Shown here: positions 1-12,633 of the stretch, one piece after another
How the letters are laid out: every line of letters begins with the position of its first letter
Position numbering within the stretch: the stretch's first letter is position 1
Assembly (NCBI GenBank): GCA_029204225.1
Contig: MU832550.1
Coordinates: forward strand, 1-64,000
Direction: 5' to 3'
Length of the DNA stretch: 64,000 nt
DNA from: Diphasiastrum complanatum
Taxonomy: Eukaryota > Streptophyta > Lycopodiopsida > Lycopodiales > Lycopodiaceae
Position numbers and translations under genes: made by a program
Notes under the pieces: model-generated
Databases searched by the model: none
Seen by the model: the letters and a program-made list of their open reading frames with translations, nothing else
What the model was told of the DNA's origin: nothing

Positions 1-18
1 TTAGATTAAACTCCAACA
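1..18 (-). repeat. End of downstream LTR of copia A
   Basis: These bases repeat the end of the other LTR (4219-4236) and finish in CCAACA. The rest of this LTR lies outside the window. Confidence 0.8.
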
Positions 19-29
19 TTTTCCCTTAA
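19..29 (-). other. Polypurine tract of copia A
   Basis: On the minus strand this reads TAAGGGAAAA, directly abutting the downstream LTR. That is the expected place for second-strand priming. Confidence 0.75.
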
Positions 30-37
30 GCTAACTG

Positions 38-330
38 CTATGAATCTGATCTACAATTGAGATTCAACATACCTACTAAAGTAGAATGTTTATCTCTAGA
101 CAATGGCTTTGTCAAAATATCAGCCAACATACTATCTATATGACAGTAACTTAGTACAACATCTTGAATTTGAACTTTCTCTCTAAGAAAATGGAATTGA
201 ACTTCTATATGCTTAGTTCTATTATGAGTTTATGGATTCAGAGAAAGAGCTATGCAGCTCTGATTGTTGCACTGAAATATTATTGGACTGATCTGTGGGA
301 ATTGCAGATCCTGCAACAGCCTTGTTAGCT
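38..330 (-). pseudogene. copia A RNase H C-terminal remnant
   Basis: Minus-strand reading gives the end of a copia RNase H. A CNNQS motif (normally CDNQS) is followed by RTKHIEVQFHFLRE, then ADILTKPLS and a stop at 38-40. There is one in-frame stop after ALSLNP. The N-terminal part of RNase H and all of RT are missing. The sequence just upstream passes almost directly into the integrase C-terminal region, which places a deletion junction near 330-400. Confidence 0.8.
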
Positions 331-375
331 AGATTATTTCCTTTACTGTTGATGTAGCTGCAACATATTCTGATT

Positions 376-1903
376 CTATAGAGGACAGAGAAATGCATTT
401 TCGCTTTCTGTTGTTCCATGAGATGGGTCCTCCTGCAAGGAAACAAATGTAGTCTGATGTGGTTGAACAATCGTGGGTCTGTGTCCATCAATGGTAAGTG
501 GAGCTGTTGGGACAAACTCCTTTGTCTGAACAGTCATAGGCCGTTTCCTAATGATGGATGATGGAGCTGCTATGGCATATTCTTGCATTGGCTGCTTCTG
601 CTTGAAATCGTGATACTTGTCTTCAAGAAAGACAACATCACGGCTGACTGAGATCTGACCTGAATCAATATCATAGACGCGATATGCTTTATGCGATGTT
701 GAGTAGCCGATGAAGATGTTCTTATAGCTTATTGGGTCTAGCTTCTTCCTCAGATCAGATGGCACTTGTGCATAGCAGAGACATCCGAAAACACGTAGGT
801 GTTTCAAGCTAGGTTTGTAGTCGTAGTAGGTTTCAAACGGTGTCTTGGAATCAACTGCTTTAGTGTTGGAGTAGTTCTGCAGATAGCAGGTCGTAGAGAT
901 TGCTTCTGCCCAGAATGTTTGAGGTAAATGGATGTTGGCTATCATGGATCATGCAGCTTCCAACAGTGTGCGGTTCTTCTGCTTAGCTACTCCGAACTGT
1001 TGAGGAGTGTAGCTTGTAGTAAACTAATGGTGCACGCCACATGAAGACAGATAGTCCTTCATCTCATTTGATAAATACTCTCTCCCTGAATCAGACTGTA
1101 GGGCCTTGATTCTCTGACCAGTCTGATTTCTTAGCATATTGCTTGAATTCTTTGAAGCAATTGAATGCCTCTGACTTGTTATTAATGAACATTACTCTAG
1201 TAAAACGGGAGTAGTCATTAATGAATGTAATAAAATATAGAGCCTAACCCAAGGAAGGCACGCTCATAGGACCACATAAGTCACTATGTATCAGTGACAG
1301 GATGGGCTTGGCTCTTCTAGCCTGTCCTCTTGGGAATCTGGTTCTAGGTTGTTTGCCTAGTAAGCAACTTTCACAGACAGATTGATTAGCTATAGTAACA
1401 GCATTTATATTCATGTCCTTGACCATTTTGTTATGATGCATAGACAAGGTTGAACGCATGTTTAGATGTCCTAATCTCTGATGCCATAAATTAGCATCTA
1501 AGCAACTCACAGAAAGTGCAACATCGTGACTCAGTATGTACAAATTTCCTTCTCTGTAAGCAGAGAGGATTTTCTTTGAACTCTCATCTAAAATAGTACA
1601 TCGCCAAGCAGTAAACAAAGCTCTATAGCCTTGATCAGTGATTTTGCTAATAGACAACAAGTTCTTTGTTAATTTGGGTACATAAAGTACTCCATTAAGC
1701 TACCTAGTGATGCCATCAGAGAATTGTAGTCGAATAGAGCCTTGGCCTTCAACTTGATGTGAACTAGAGTCACCAAAGAAGATGTACTTTGACTCTATAG
1801 TTTTGAGTGTAGATAAGAGATCTTTGCATGGCATCATGTGCTGAGAGGCACCTGAATCGAGATACCATTGATGGGCATCTCTACTGGGTTGATCTTGTAC
1901 CAT
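376..1903 (-). pseudogene. copia A protease and integrase, decayed
   Basis: Three blocks in element order. 1700-1903 carries the aspartic protease motif DSGAS. 1244-1660 carries the GAG-pre-integrase domain with the zinc-binding pattern WHQRLGH...CESCLLGK. 376-1243 carries the integrase core (FINDYSR, then QSDSGREY) and its C-terminal side (QTFWAEA, FGCLCYA). The region after the third catalytic position reads GVAKQKNRT where the family normally has GVAERKNRT, so the catalytic glutamate is lysine. Stops and frame changes separate the blocks, so no active enzyme is expected. Confidence 0.85.
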
Positions 1904-1960
1904 CAGCGCTCTCTCATCTTCTTGCGAATCTATGACTGTGTCAGAGTTGCCTTGTTGCTG

Positions 1961-2902
1961 CTACTGCATCTTCTTTCTGGCTTTATTATGCTTGAGGATG
2001 CGACAGTCCTTGATATCATGGTTGGTTCTTTTGCAATACCTGCAAAATAGTTTGGTCTTGGATGATGATTGGTTGTGTTGTTGTTGTTGTGGTTGCGATG
2101 CTGCTGGCTGTTCTGCCTTTGTCTTCTTGTCCTTGAAGCCTTTATTATTCTTGTACTGCTGCTTGGTTGAGTAGAGTGCCATGGATTTGGTACTTGTTGA
2201 TGTGGACAAGCTTTTCCTCCTTACTTCTTCCTGCAACAGACTTGTTGTCAATTTTTGTAGAGACAACATAGGAGTGTTGCTAAGAAGCAGCACTAAATTG
2301 TCAGAGGAGGATGGAAGACTGGCAAGAAGAGACATGGTAGAGTCTTCTTCTGATATAGGTGATCCTATTCCAGCTAGTTGGTTTAGCAACTATTTGAACT
2401 CGTTCAGATGGTCGTTTACTGAACTGCCTTCACTCATTCTGAGTGTCAGCATCTTCTTCCTCAAGAAGAGATGAGTGGACATATCTGAGGCCTCGTAGAT
2501 GCTTGTAAGGACATCCCACACTTCTTTGGAGATGGTGCTGCTTGACATGTGAGCAATCTTAGTGTCCTTCAGATTCAAGGATACAATGGAAAGTGCTTTT
2601 CCATCCTTTGCCTCCCATGCTGGAAGCAATTCAAGTTCTACTAGTTTGGATATTGAACCATTTACGTACCCCCACAATGTTTTCTCAATCAGGATCATCC
2701 TCATCTTGAACTTCCACATGTGGAAGTCATCTCCGTTGAATTTGTTGATCAAGCGGATCTCTGAGGTTGAACCTTCGATAGCGATTGAGTAGCAAAGATG
2801 AAACAAAAACAAAAAGAACAACTCTATAGAGTTAGAATAAATCCTAGAGTCTAGTAATCCAATGAACCTAGGCTCTGATAACACTTCTGTGGGTGCAGAC
2901 AC
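1961..2902 (-). pseudogene. copia A gag, one stop inside
   Basis: Capsid-type gag of copia elements (UBN2 family). FNGDDFHMWKFKMRMIL near the start is the usual opening, and a CCHC zinc knuckle (CRYCKRTNHDIKDC) lies near the end. The frame is open from 2902 to 1961 except for one TAG at 2390-2392. In intact relatives this protein packages element RNA. The start is uncertain because the reading frame runs upstream of the conserved part. Confidence 0.85.
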
Positions 2903-2934
2903 TCATATCACTCTATGGGCGGAATTAGATATCA

Positions 2935-2946
2935 GCTCTGATACCA
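2935..2946 (-). other. Primer binding site of copia A
   Basis: The plus strand reads GCTCTGATACCA, the complement of TGGTATCAGAGC. This pairs with the 3' end of initiator methionine tRNA and sits four bases inside the LTR end. Confidence 0.9.
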
Positions 2947-2950
2947 CTTC

Positions 2951-4236
<1,286 letters not shown>

Positions 4237-4560
4237 CTGATGACCAGCAAGCAAGGTTGTTCCTTCGACATGTTAATTGTATGCTTAGTTCCATAAAAAC
4301 AGGGTTACAACTCTTCTAACACTCAAGCATGTCTCAAAACTTGCAAGTAAACATAAGCTCAACAAAAATCTGTAGGGAATAGTAGCTTCAAGACGATGAT
4401 TGATCTAAACTTACTTTCATAGCTTCATTTCCCTCTCAGAACCAAGTATTAGCAAATTGCAATTCCACCATAATGTAAGAACTTATGAAATTGCATATAG
4501 ATTCATGAACATTAAGTAGAACTAAAAATAAAAAATTTCAATAAAAGATAGTACTTTGGT
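4237..4560. other. Intergenic, nothing recognised
   Basis: AT-rich sequence between copia A and the next LTR-like block. I see no coding pattern or repeat. Confidence 0.5.
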
Positions 4561-4561
4561 C

Positions 4562-4890
4562 TTAGATGCCGTAGAGAATGGGCAAAACCAGTTGGTGTTC
4601 TAATGTCATGAATAATGGAGCGCACATGGTTAAGCTCCTCCTTAGTGAATGTCCAAGGTATCTTTGGAGCATGATCTTCACCATCCTATTTGCAGCATCT
4701 TTTACCAAAAAAATCCATGTAGAAGTCCACTCTACCATAGTTTCGAAAAGTATGCTAGTTATCCGAAATTTGTGAATCCAACTCCATAATTCCCTTGAGA
4801 AAAACAGCACTCCATCGGGGATGCAAATCCAAGCGCTTCAAACTTCCAAATCGATGTAGGCTTGTCTCCATCCTATCCAAGACCATATTT
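4562..4890 (-). pseudogene. Unassigned transposon-like coding remnant
   Basis: Minus-strand frames give a fragmentary protein from an ATG at about 4888. It begins MVLDRMETSLHRFGSLKRLD and, after stops and a frame change, continues with WTFTKEELNHVRSIIHDIR near 4640-4580. It starts just inside a tRNA-primer-like site, as a gag would, but does not look like a normal gag. The later part is faintly like CACTA transposase neighbourhoods. I cannot assign it. Confidence 0.35.
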
Positions 4891-4897
4891 TAGCCGG

Positions 4898-4909
4898 GCT
4901 CTGATACCA
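4898..4909 (-). other. Primer binding site of an LTR element
   Basis: Exact complement of TGGTATCAGAGC, two bases from a TG (4911) that could start an LTR. Confidence 0.75.
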
Positions 4910-4910
4910 A

Positions 4911-5594
4911 TGTAAAGACCACTAGGAAAAACCCCTAAGATGAGGATAGGAGAAACACAATAGGAGAGATTATGGAGCCAAATCGCCCAATCAATCCTAG
5001 ATCAAACTTGGATCTAGACCCCAAGCCCTGCCACGTGAAATCTAGAGAAGAAGAGAGAAACTGGTAACCTAAACCCAATATGTCGACGGGAGAATCCCTA
5101 CCTCATTATATAGAGAGTAGAGTCTTGTGGGTTCAAAACACAATAAGAGAGATTATGGAGCCAAACCTCCCAACCAATCCTAGAACCTGGATCTAGCCCC
5201 CAAGCCATGCCATGTGAACTGGTAACCAAACCCAATATGTCGACGGGAGAATCCCTACCTCATTATATAGAGAGTAGAGTCATGTGCATGAACCCATGCA
5301 ATCCCCATGCAGGTCAACTATAAATAGGTCACATCTCTTCATGTAGTCCTCCTGCCTATATCCATCACACATACATGCAATAGTCCATATGTCTCAATTA
5401 GAGTGTCTGGGTCCTCTCAAGGTTATTAGTCACAAAATGGCCTTGACATGGAATTAAATCACGGTGTGACCAACAATCTCGAATACCGGAGGGCCAGTCT
5501 ACCATATTAGGACTATTCCATGTCCTCAGCTAGATATGGCCATAACAGAAACATGCTCTCACACATGTGGAATCAAATTATGTATATAGTTACA
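4911..5594 (-). repeat. Probable LTR, about 680 bp
   Basis: Starts TGTAAAG next to the primer site. The far end is proposed at TTACA (5590-5594) from the short terminal inverted repeat only, so the right boundary is uncertain. It contains a tandem duplication. Confidence 0.45.
4956..5284. repeat. Tandem duplication, period about 183 bp
   Basis: The block starting CACAATAGGAGAGATTATGG at 4956 recurs at 5139 with small deletions. Both copies contain AATATGTCGACGGGAGAATC and end in TATATAGAGAGTAGAGTC. Confidence 0.9.
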
Positions 5595-6597
5595 TGAATA
5601 ATCCAATTATTATTTGCATTTTTCACTCTCTTCACAAAAACTTGCATAACTTTTTCAATTCTTCACCAACTTAGTTGGAAATTGACTCAGATCTATTTAA
5701 GCTAGAGATACACTAACCTATAAAGGTATAGTTGGGAAATTCAGCCAAAAGTACAACCAAACTGGAGAGTAGAAGCTATAGCTAACTAAATTTGGACTAG
5801 TTTCACTAAAAGCACCCTAATTTTTTCATTATAGCTCCAAATTAGAAAAAATCAGTTCCTCCCAAAAGCTAAAGAAATGGCTAATGATGAAAAATAGGAA
5901 ATCGGGAAACCAAAATTGTCATGTGCCAATATTAGCATCCAAACATCTAATCCATTTTTAACGTCAAATTACATGGTGAAAGCAAGAAATCAAGAAATTA
6001 GATAAATTAAAAGACCTTCACCAAATTATTGTGGTACTAGCTTATCTCCAAACTCTTTAAAGAATTCCTCTACAATGACAAAACTAGTCATCTCTATTGA
6101 TATATCTGTTGAGTTCCATTCAAACTGGAAGGCTAATTCTTCAAGACCCCTCCATTGTCCTTCATGTCTCTTATTTGAAATTTAAGCCATGCCTTGATTA
6201 CTACCCCAACTGTAGTTTGCTCTCCACAACCAAAACAAACCTATTCTTTGGTGATCATGCCAATATTGCCCTCATTGATGCTCTACATAGTGCATGCAAT
6301 TTCACATGGAATCACTCTCTTCAAATTATTGAGTGATACTATCCTGAACACGAGAGATTGGTACAAATGAAAGGTAGGGAATCACATAAGCGTGAATGAA
6401 TAGCTATGCTCATGCAATAATTGGTAGACCAAGAAGATATATTCTTCATAGCTAGGATCTTCTGTATTGCCTAGACTCTTATCAAGTAGAACTTGAGGCT
6501 TAACAATGAAACATTGAAAGTGATGGATAATAGAATCTCTAAACCATGTCATCAATGTTGATCATTCAAATAATATAATCGCAATCACATCACCATT
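5595..6597. other. Non-coding, AT-rich
   Basis: No convincing coding segment. Short open frames here show no recognisable motif. Confidence 0.5.
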
Positions 6598-7215
6598 TCA
6601 ATGGTGGGTAGGTGGATGCTGCCTAGATAAGTTGGACAAGATTTTTTGGGTTTATTGTTTAAAGAGCTCTTTATTTTTGTTCATTTTGATGTAGGACAAG
6701 ATGAAGCTCCAGTAGAAGTTGTTGGATCTTCGAAATGAAACAAGAAATGTCGCACGCATGTAGCAAGTCATTAGTAAGTCGAACTATAGTAGCCAGTTGA
6801 ACCACAATAGCAAGCTGGACCACATCTATGAATTTAAAAATTGAAGTGGCAACTTTTTATGAGAGTTCTCTTCCTCTGAGCATAAGTCTAAGAGACACTT
6901 GTACCTTTCTAGTGCATATAGCGACCAATGAAAAGTACAAGTGTCCCTTAGACATATGTTAAAAGGAAATAAACTCTCATAAAAAGTTGCTAGTTGAATT
7001 GTCCAATTTATAGTTGTAGGTCGACATGTTATTGTTATCGATTTGCAACATGTGTGTGATGTTTGTTGTTCTTTTGGAAGATCCAACAGCTCCTGTTGGA
7101 GCTTTGTCTTCTTCTACATCAAAATGAGCAAAATGAGAATATTTTTTTACGAGGAATCCCAAAAAATATTGTCCTGCTTATCTGGGCAACATTCATTTGC
7201 CCAACATTTTGCATA
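6598..7215. repeat. Long inverted repeat (foldback), arms about 290 bp
   Basis: The left arm (about 6598-6899) matches the reverse complement of the right arm (about 6929-7215). Shared blocks include TTCATTTTGATGTAG, GCAACTTTTTATGAGAGTT and TCTAAG(A/G)GACACTTGTAC. The innermost stem encloses a loop of about 30 bases at 6900-6929. Both arms translate to a similar peptide (HFDV..DEAPVEVVGSSK and HFDVEEDKAPTGAVGSSK), so an inverted duplication of a once-coding segment is possible. It could also be a foldback or MITE-type transposon. Confidence 0.85.
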
Positions 7216-7559
7216 TGCTCAAGTGGCACCATATTGGCATTTTCCTTGTACTTGATGAACCACAGATATAAATTCTTGAAATTCTTTATGAATTTATTCT
7301 ATCTCCTTATATATGTTTCAAATTCTTATGTTTTATGTATGATATAATGATATATGTTGATCAATGAATAATTATTTTACATTTTATGTTGGTGTAACTC
7401 CATTGTTAAGTATTGCTAGTTTGTATTAAAATTTCAAATTTCTTGGATGATTTCACTAAATATTGACATATATTTAAGCATTTTTTTTTTGTTTTTTTAT
7501 TGAAGGATTTCGACTTATCATCTAGCTCTAGCACACCAATCATAGTAGGCTGCAAGTTT

Positions 7560-8345
7560 AATCCAAAATAGGATGACATACAATGGTCCACATATAAATC
7601 AATCGTCTAATAAACACGAAGGATTAAGACAAATGATGAAGATTGATGAAAGGAAAGATCATGAATATGTAGATCGACCTCAATGTCATCGTAGCTCTTC
7701 AACATCAAAGTTGAAGTGGTGAAAATAAATCGGATGCGTCTATGCATGATGTAAATGAAATTATGGATAATTTAATAAATGACGTTTACAAACATCATGA
7801 TGTGTAAGGATCACACATTGAAGAAACTTTTGTGAGTGTCGACAAGAATATGTTAAGAGAATAAATGAACACACCTCTATAACCTGGAGCAAAGACTTCT
7901 TGTTTGGCTACATTATTGCCTTTATTAAACCTCCAAGAAAAATACAAATGGAGTAACACAAGTGTCACATCCTTATTTGGATAAAGAATAATTACAATAC
8001 ATTCTATCTTGCAGTATACTTTGTATTGCAAGCAAGTTCTAGCTATACATGCTCATTCATTGCAAATATCACTCACAGCAGATGAAAACCCTCATGGTCT
8101 AAAAATCTCATGACTGGATGAAGATGCTTGAATATATGTTTCCAATGTGCATTTGTGGTTGTCTAATAGAACATCTTCGTGAGACCATTGACAAGGTCAT
8201 AGGAAAAGCTTTTAGGATAAGATTTCTTTGAATTAGCATATGATACAATATTAGATCAATAAAAATCCCAACCTAGTTGATTGATGGATTGTGGTAAAGA
8301 CATCACATGTAAGGTTACGCTTGACAATGTTCCTTAGAGTATTAT
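7560..8345 (+). pseudogene. CACTA (En/Spm) TNP2-type transposase remnant
   Basis: Plus-strand frames give MHDVNEIMDNLINDVYKHHD, then TPL-stop-PGAKTSCLATLLPLLNLQ and KYKWSNTSVTSLF. This is the order seen before and in the conserved TNP2 core, where a 'PLYPG' region is followed by 'KWSNKSF'. Stops and frame changes are frequent, and no downstream DDE core is recognisable. The element is dead. Assignment is from memory of the family. Confidence 0.6.
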
Positions 8346-8359
8346 TGAATACATGGGGC

Positions 8360-8391
8360 ATATGTGTGTGTGTGTGTGTGTGTGTGTGTAT
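8360..8391. repeat. (TG)n microsatellite
   Basis: About 14 consecutive TG units flanked by CATA and TATA. Confidence 0.95.
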
Positions 8392-10236
8392 AATTATGCT
8401 ATAAGTGATTAAATGGCTAATGGGGGATAAAACTAATTAAAGATAATGTTGTTTAACATTATCAATAGAAAAATGTGAGAGACTTGCTACATAAGTGTCA
8501 AAATTGGAGCGGTAAGGGCCAAATATGATTGAGAATAGTGTTAACTATTAAACTTTCATGCATGTGTTCACCATTTTAGGCAAGCTTGGTTTGCTTCATA
8601 TTCCTATGCTCTTAGATTTGCCACAATTTTTTGACTTTGAAATTGAAGCTAAAATGTTTTAACATTTAACAATTAGCAGTTTTTCTTTTTCAGATTTCTT
8701 GGGAGCAGGAAAATGAAAGGATTAACATTTATTTAAGGTAACACTTAACGAGGCCTTCTCAGGCTTGTCACCTATGAGTTCAATTCTTCGACAAGATTTG
8801 AAGGAATGACTACTTCAAAGCTTCATGCATTAACTATTAATACTACTATTCTAGTCAGTGACTTACATCAAGCAGTAGGTTTTGAGTAATTATTTTAACG
8901 TTTTAGGTTTTGTTAAGCTTTTTAGATTAATTACTTTTTGTGAAATATGCTTGTGGATGTGCATGGAAGGTTAGTGTAATATTGTCTTTGTGAAGTTTTG
9001 TTTTTAACTTTGCACAATTTTTTTTATTTTATTGCATTTCAGTATAAATCACACACTGCCATGTGGGCATATGGACATCATTATCATGTTGAGAGGGTTG
9101 GCAACGAGCGACATACATTTGAATTTGTGGTATAATGGCCAATTATGGACTCTTCCCAAGGAAGAAAGGGCCCAATGAGTAGACTATATTTATGCTAAAA
9201 AAAACCAGCTCCAATGGACCAAAATGTCTAGAATTTCAACCTCTAACACCCATACCATGGAGTTTAAGGTGGCTATATGCTTCTTTGTAAAGCAAGTGAT
9301 ATGGAAACTATGAAGCACTTAGTCCTTGACCTTCTATAAGCACAACCTTTTTGGCAAAAGAATATATTCCCTTTCGAGCTCTACTCTTTTTTGCATCACC
9401 TTTTTGCATTTTAGGAGAACTAAGTGGATCCCAACTTCACCATATAAAAGAAGAGGCAACAAGAACATACAAAGTACCCTTAATTGGTTTGGAATTCCCT
9501 CTAGCCAAGGGCAGGGGCTTTTTGTTGACTTGCAATGCACTTTCCATTAGCACATGAAGCTATGCAAAATCACTGCATAATTTAGGAGCATCATCCCAGT
9601 TTACTAGACCAACTTGATGAAGACATGATTATTCGAAAAGTATTACTCTGAGTCTTTGAGCCAAGGTCAAAATTGATTAGGCATATATATAACTTACACC
9701 GAGACAAAAAAAAAAAAAAAAAAAAGGAAATGCAGGGCATATGAAGAATGGACTCTTGTCGAGTATTCACGTCTTCCCCTCTAACCCTTGAGATTAAACT
9801 TATTTAAAATGTCCAATTCTCAAAGTTTTAGAAAAGGAATTTTTCAAATCATCATGTCTTCAACAAGGTGGTCTATTAAATTGGGAAGCCAAGCCGCTCA
9901 TCCAAATAATGTAGTTATCAATCAATAAGATGAATAATCATAAAGAGCTTTTTTAATACCTACAAAATGTTTTTCATTGCCATCTGAATGCCAATCCCAT
10001 GGCATGTAATGGATACCTGCTGAATATTATGCCCAGTTTCAGACAAATTAAAAAGCAGAAAATGTATGCCTTTTCTTCAAAGGCAGATTCTGTTTTTTTT
10101 TTTCTGCCTGTCTGTCCCCGTCCGTACGGTGTCCGTACAGCTACCACGTGGTGCATTTTCAATGGTCAGTCAAAGTCAAACTGCCTATTATGCTTCATAA
10201 TGGGCATGTGAAAACATCCTAGGTATCCATTTTGCA
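8392..10236. other. Non-coding stretch with A-tract
   Basis: I see no gene. An A-run at about 9707-9725 could be the tail of a retroposed sequence, but nothing upstream of it is recognised. Short open frames at 9326-9557 overlap on both strands without motifs. Confidence 0.5.
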
Positions 10237-10373
10237 ATGGAAGGCGTTGGGGCACAAGCCATTCTGCCTGGTTCGGCTTTCCAAAAAAACCTAGGCTGGG
10301 CCCCTCCGGGCCTTGCCCAAATTTTTTTGGAAATCCTTACCGGGCAGAATGGCCAGTGCCCGGCTCCTTCCAT
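10237..10373. repeat. GC-rich imperfect palindrome, about 137 bp
   Basis: The left half ATGGAAGG...GCCATTCTGCC...TTTCCAAAAAAA is the reverse complement of the right half TTTTTTTGGAAA...GGGCAGAATGGC...CCTTCCAT. The centre is near 10307. It is much more GC-rich than its surroundings. It could be a MITE or a foldback of another transposon. Confidence 0.85.
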
Positions 10374-11048
10374 AATACGCTATGGCAATAAGAATGGATG
10401 TTTGGAGCTAAGTGAGCACCAAATTTTGAATTTGGATAATAAAGCTATGCCAATCATTGGATATGGGCCCTTCATTGTGTGAGTTCCATAAGTGATATAC
10501 AAGGGGGGCCTCCTTTGGTAAGTGGAGTTACTCTCAACCATTCATGCCCCAAAGGATGTCACCTAGGGATAAGTGCCACCTCAGGGGAAAGGCATGAGAG
10601 AGGCCCCTTTGAGAAATCTCAACTAATCAAAGGTATCTTGAAGCTAGCAACAAGGAAAAGAAGTTGTACATTTTGGTCTTCATAGATCTATTGACTGCTC
10701 TTGTGAGAAAATAGCACCCTTTCAATAAATTGCATTGCATCAATGCAAATCCTGTTCTGATTTTCATATACCCAAAAATTGAAATTTTGTGCCCCTTTAC
10801 TGTATGCAACGAAGCATAACATTCAAATGCAGATTGCCTGTTGCAGATACAAGGATTAGTTCAGCTACTGATCACAATTCAGCTCACATCACAAGAATCA
10901 GTCTTACTCTACTCATACAAAGTTAAGACCAAAGCAGCATAGAAGATAAACCGCACTACCCCACTACTAATTATAGGGCACTCCCAAAAGTTAAGATAGG
11001 GTCCCTTAACATAATTAGACTTTACTTGGGCCATGGAAGATCTCACAC
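10374..11048. other. Non-coding
   Basis: No supported coding region, and only short frames on both strands. Confidence 0.5.
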
Positions 11049-11216
11049 GTTCACTTGGAAGGATATTGGCATGCACAATTATGTGAGGGACTTGATGGTG
11101 GCTTGTTCACTTGGAAGGATATTGGCATGCACAATTATGTGAGGGACTTGATGGTGGCTTGTTCACTTGGAAGGATACTGGCATGCACAATTATGTGAGG
11201 GACTTGATGGTGGCTT
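11049..11216. repeat. Tandem repeat, three 56-bp units
   Basis: The unit begins GTTCACTTGGAAGGATA at 11049, 11105 and 11161. The first two copies are identical over the unit and the third differs at about one base. Confidence 0.97.
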
Positions 11217-11685
11217 TGGAGTAGGACTATATCTCTTTGAGTTACAATACCTTCACTACTTTGGCACTCAAGCATAACCCACTCACTATCATTCATTAGT
11301 TGAAACAAAGACAAATCACGGTCAATATGAACAGATTGCAGTGAAGAAATTGTATGTGAAGTAACAAAGAGCAATGGTCATTTGGAGAGCTTGTAATAAA
11401 GTAAACAGAGCGCAGCAGTAAATAGATATTAATGGTTAAGCAAGAAAAACTTGCTCGTCTCTCAACACTACATATAACTCAAAAAATAATTGGAGTCTTC
11501 TGGTTAGGACCCATAGGTGTCAGAGAGAGATTCCCTTCAATTCCAGACCTGATCTTTTATCAGATCAGGCAGAAACTCATAAAATAGCTGTGTTGGCGAA
11601 AGCAGGAAAGGGAAATGCATAACTTAGAAATGGATAAAACATCTTAGCTATATCTTCTTGTTGTAACATGTGCGGAGTATTCTGG
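11217..11685. other. 3' flank of the syntaxin gene
   Basis: Non-coding sequence downstream of the syntaxin stop. It should hold the 3' UTR and poly(A) site, but no signal can be fixed with confidence. Confidence 0.4.
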
Positions 11686-12633
11686 CTACGGTTTTTTCAA
11701 TCTGGCAGCAACAACTGGAATAATGATCAAAATGATGAGGATAAATAGCAACATGATTCCCATACACAAACATTTTCTTAAGCTCTTTCGATTCTTCTTT
11801 GCATCGTGGAGATGGTTGGCTCCCATCTCCACATTAGCTGAAGCTTTGTAAACCTGCTGCTCAATTTCATCCAGGTGCTCCCCTTGGTCCTCAACAAGCA
11901 CAGCCATGTCCAGAAGAATCTTATGTAGCTCCAGCAAGTTCTTTTCTATCTCCATTACTGCGTCATGCCTTTCCTGAATCTCTGCTATAATGTCGATGAT
12001 CTGCCCCTTCCCTTGCTCTTGAATGGCTTTCTGCAAAAAATTCTCACTCTCTCCGGTCTCAATGATTTGCTCAATTGTATTTTCATCCGGATGCTGTCCA
12101 GTTATTGTAAAGTATCTCCTCTTAATGATCTCTCTATACTCTCCCATCATATTTTGCCTGAGAATCTGAAAATCACCCATCAGATCCTTCAGCATTTTCC
12201 TCAGAGTGTTGGTGATGGAAATCCTTGTTACGTCAGTAGGGGTCCCCTCTTCACACCCAGGCAGTTTTCTATTAGCCTTGTTGGATCTGTCAAGCCCCTC
12301 TAGCTTGACCTTGGTGGATTTGGCCAGCTTTAGGACCTCCTCTACATCAGTCTGCATCCTGGTCCTTAAAGCTTTCATAGCTTGAGCCTTGGTTACAGTC
12401 TTGCTGTCCTCATTTGCAGCTTGGAGCTTCCCAAGGAGCTGCTTAATCTTTTCCATGCCCTTTTTCATTCCATCCACTTCCTCATTAAACCCAGCTAGAT
12501 TATGCTCCATTCCACCAACCCAGGTCATCTCTGTCCCCTCCCCTGCTTCCAGATCTGGCAAATTACCTCTCTTGAGGTCCACATATCTTCTGGCTTTCAC
12601 CTCTGTGAAACTTTTTGTGAAAAGATCATTCAT
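11686..12633 (-). CDS. Syntaxin of the SYP1 family (plasma-membrane / cell-plate Qa-SNARE)
   Basis: This is a target-membrane SNARE that pairs with R- and Qb/Qc-SNAREs to drive vesicle fusion at the plasma membrane or cell plate. The frame opens 13 codons earlier, but I chose the ATG at 12633 because plant SYP1 proteins begin MNDLF, giving 315 aa, the usual length. An N-terminal helical (Habc-like) region spans about 36-160, the plant motif RRYFTITG lies at 172-179, and the SNARE motif spans about 215-276 with the zero-layer glutamine at Q250 (VEDQGE). A hydrophobic anchor at about 288-311 is followed by a short basic tail. There is no intron and no break. The start (MNDLFTKSF, then YVDLK and DLEAG) is KNOLLE/SYP11-like, while the core is closer to SYP12/SYP13, so the subgroup is open. 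Confidence 0.93.
   Translation of the reverse strand: MNDLFTKSFTEVKARRYVDLKRGNLPDLEAGEGTEMTWVGGMEHNLAGFNEEVDGMKKGMEKIKQLLGKLQAANEDSKTVTKAQAMKALRTRMQTDVEEVLKLAKSTKVKLEGLDRSNKANRKLPGCEEGTPTDVTRISITNTLRKMLKDLMGDFQILRQNMMGEYREIIKRRYFTITGQHPDENTIEQIIETGESENFLQKAIQEQGKGQIIDIIAEIQERHDAVMEIEKNLLELHKILLDMAVLVEDQGEHLDEIEQQVYKASANVEMGANHLHDAKKNRKSLRKCLCMGIMLLFILIILIIIPVVAARLKKP

Noticed and set aside
8392-9700. Possible exon content
   Set aside because: No frame on either strand shows a motif or plausible splice pairing.
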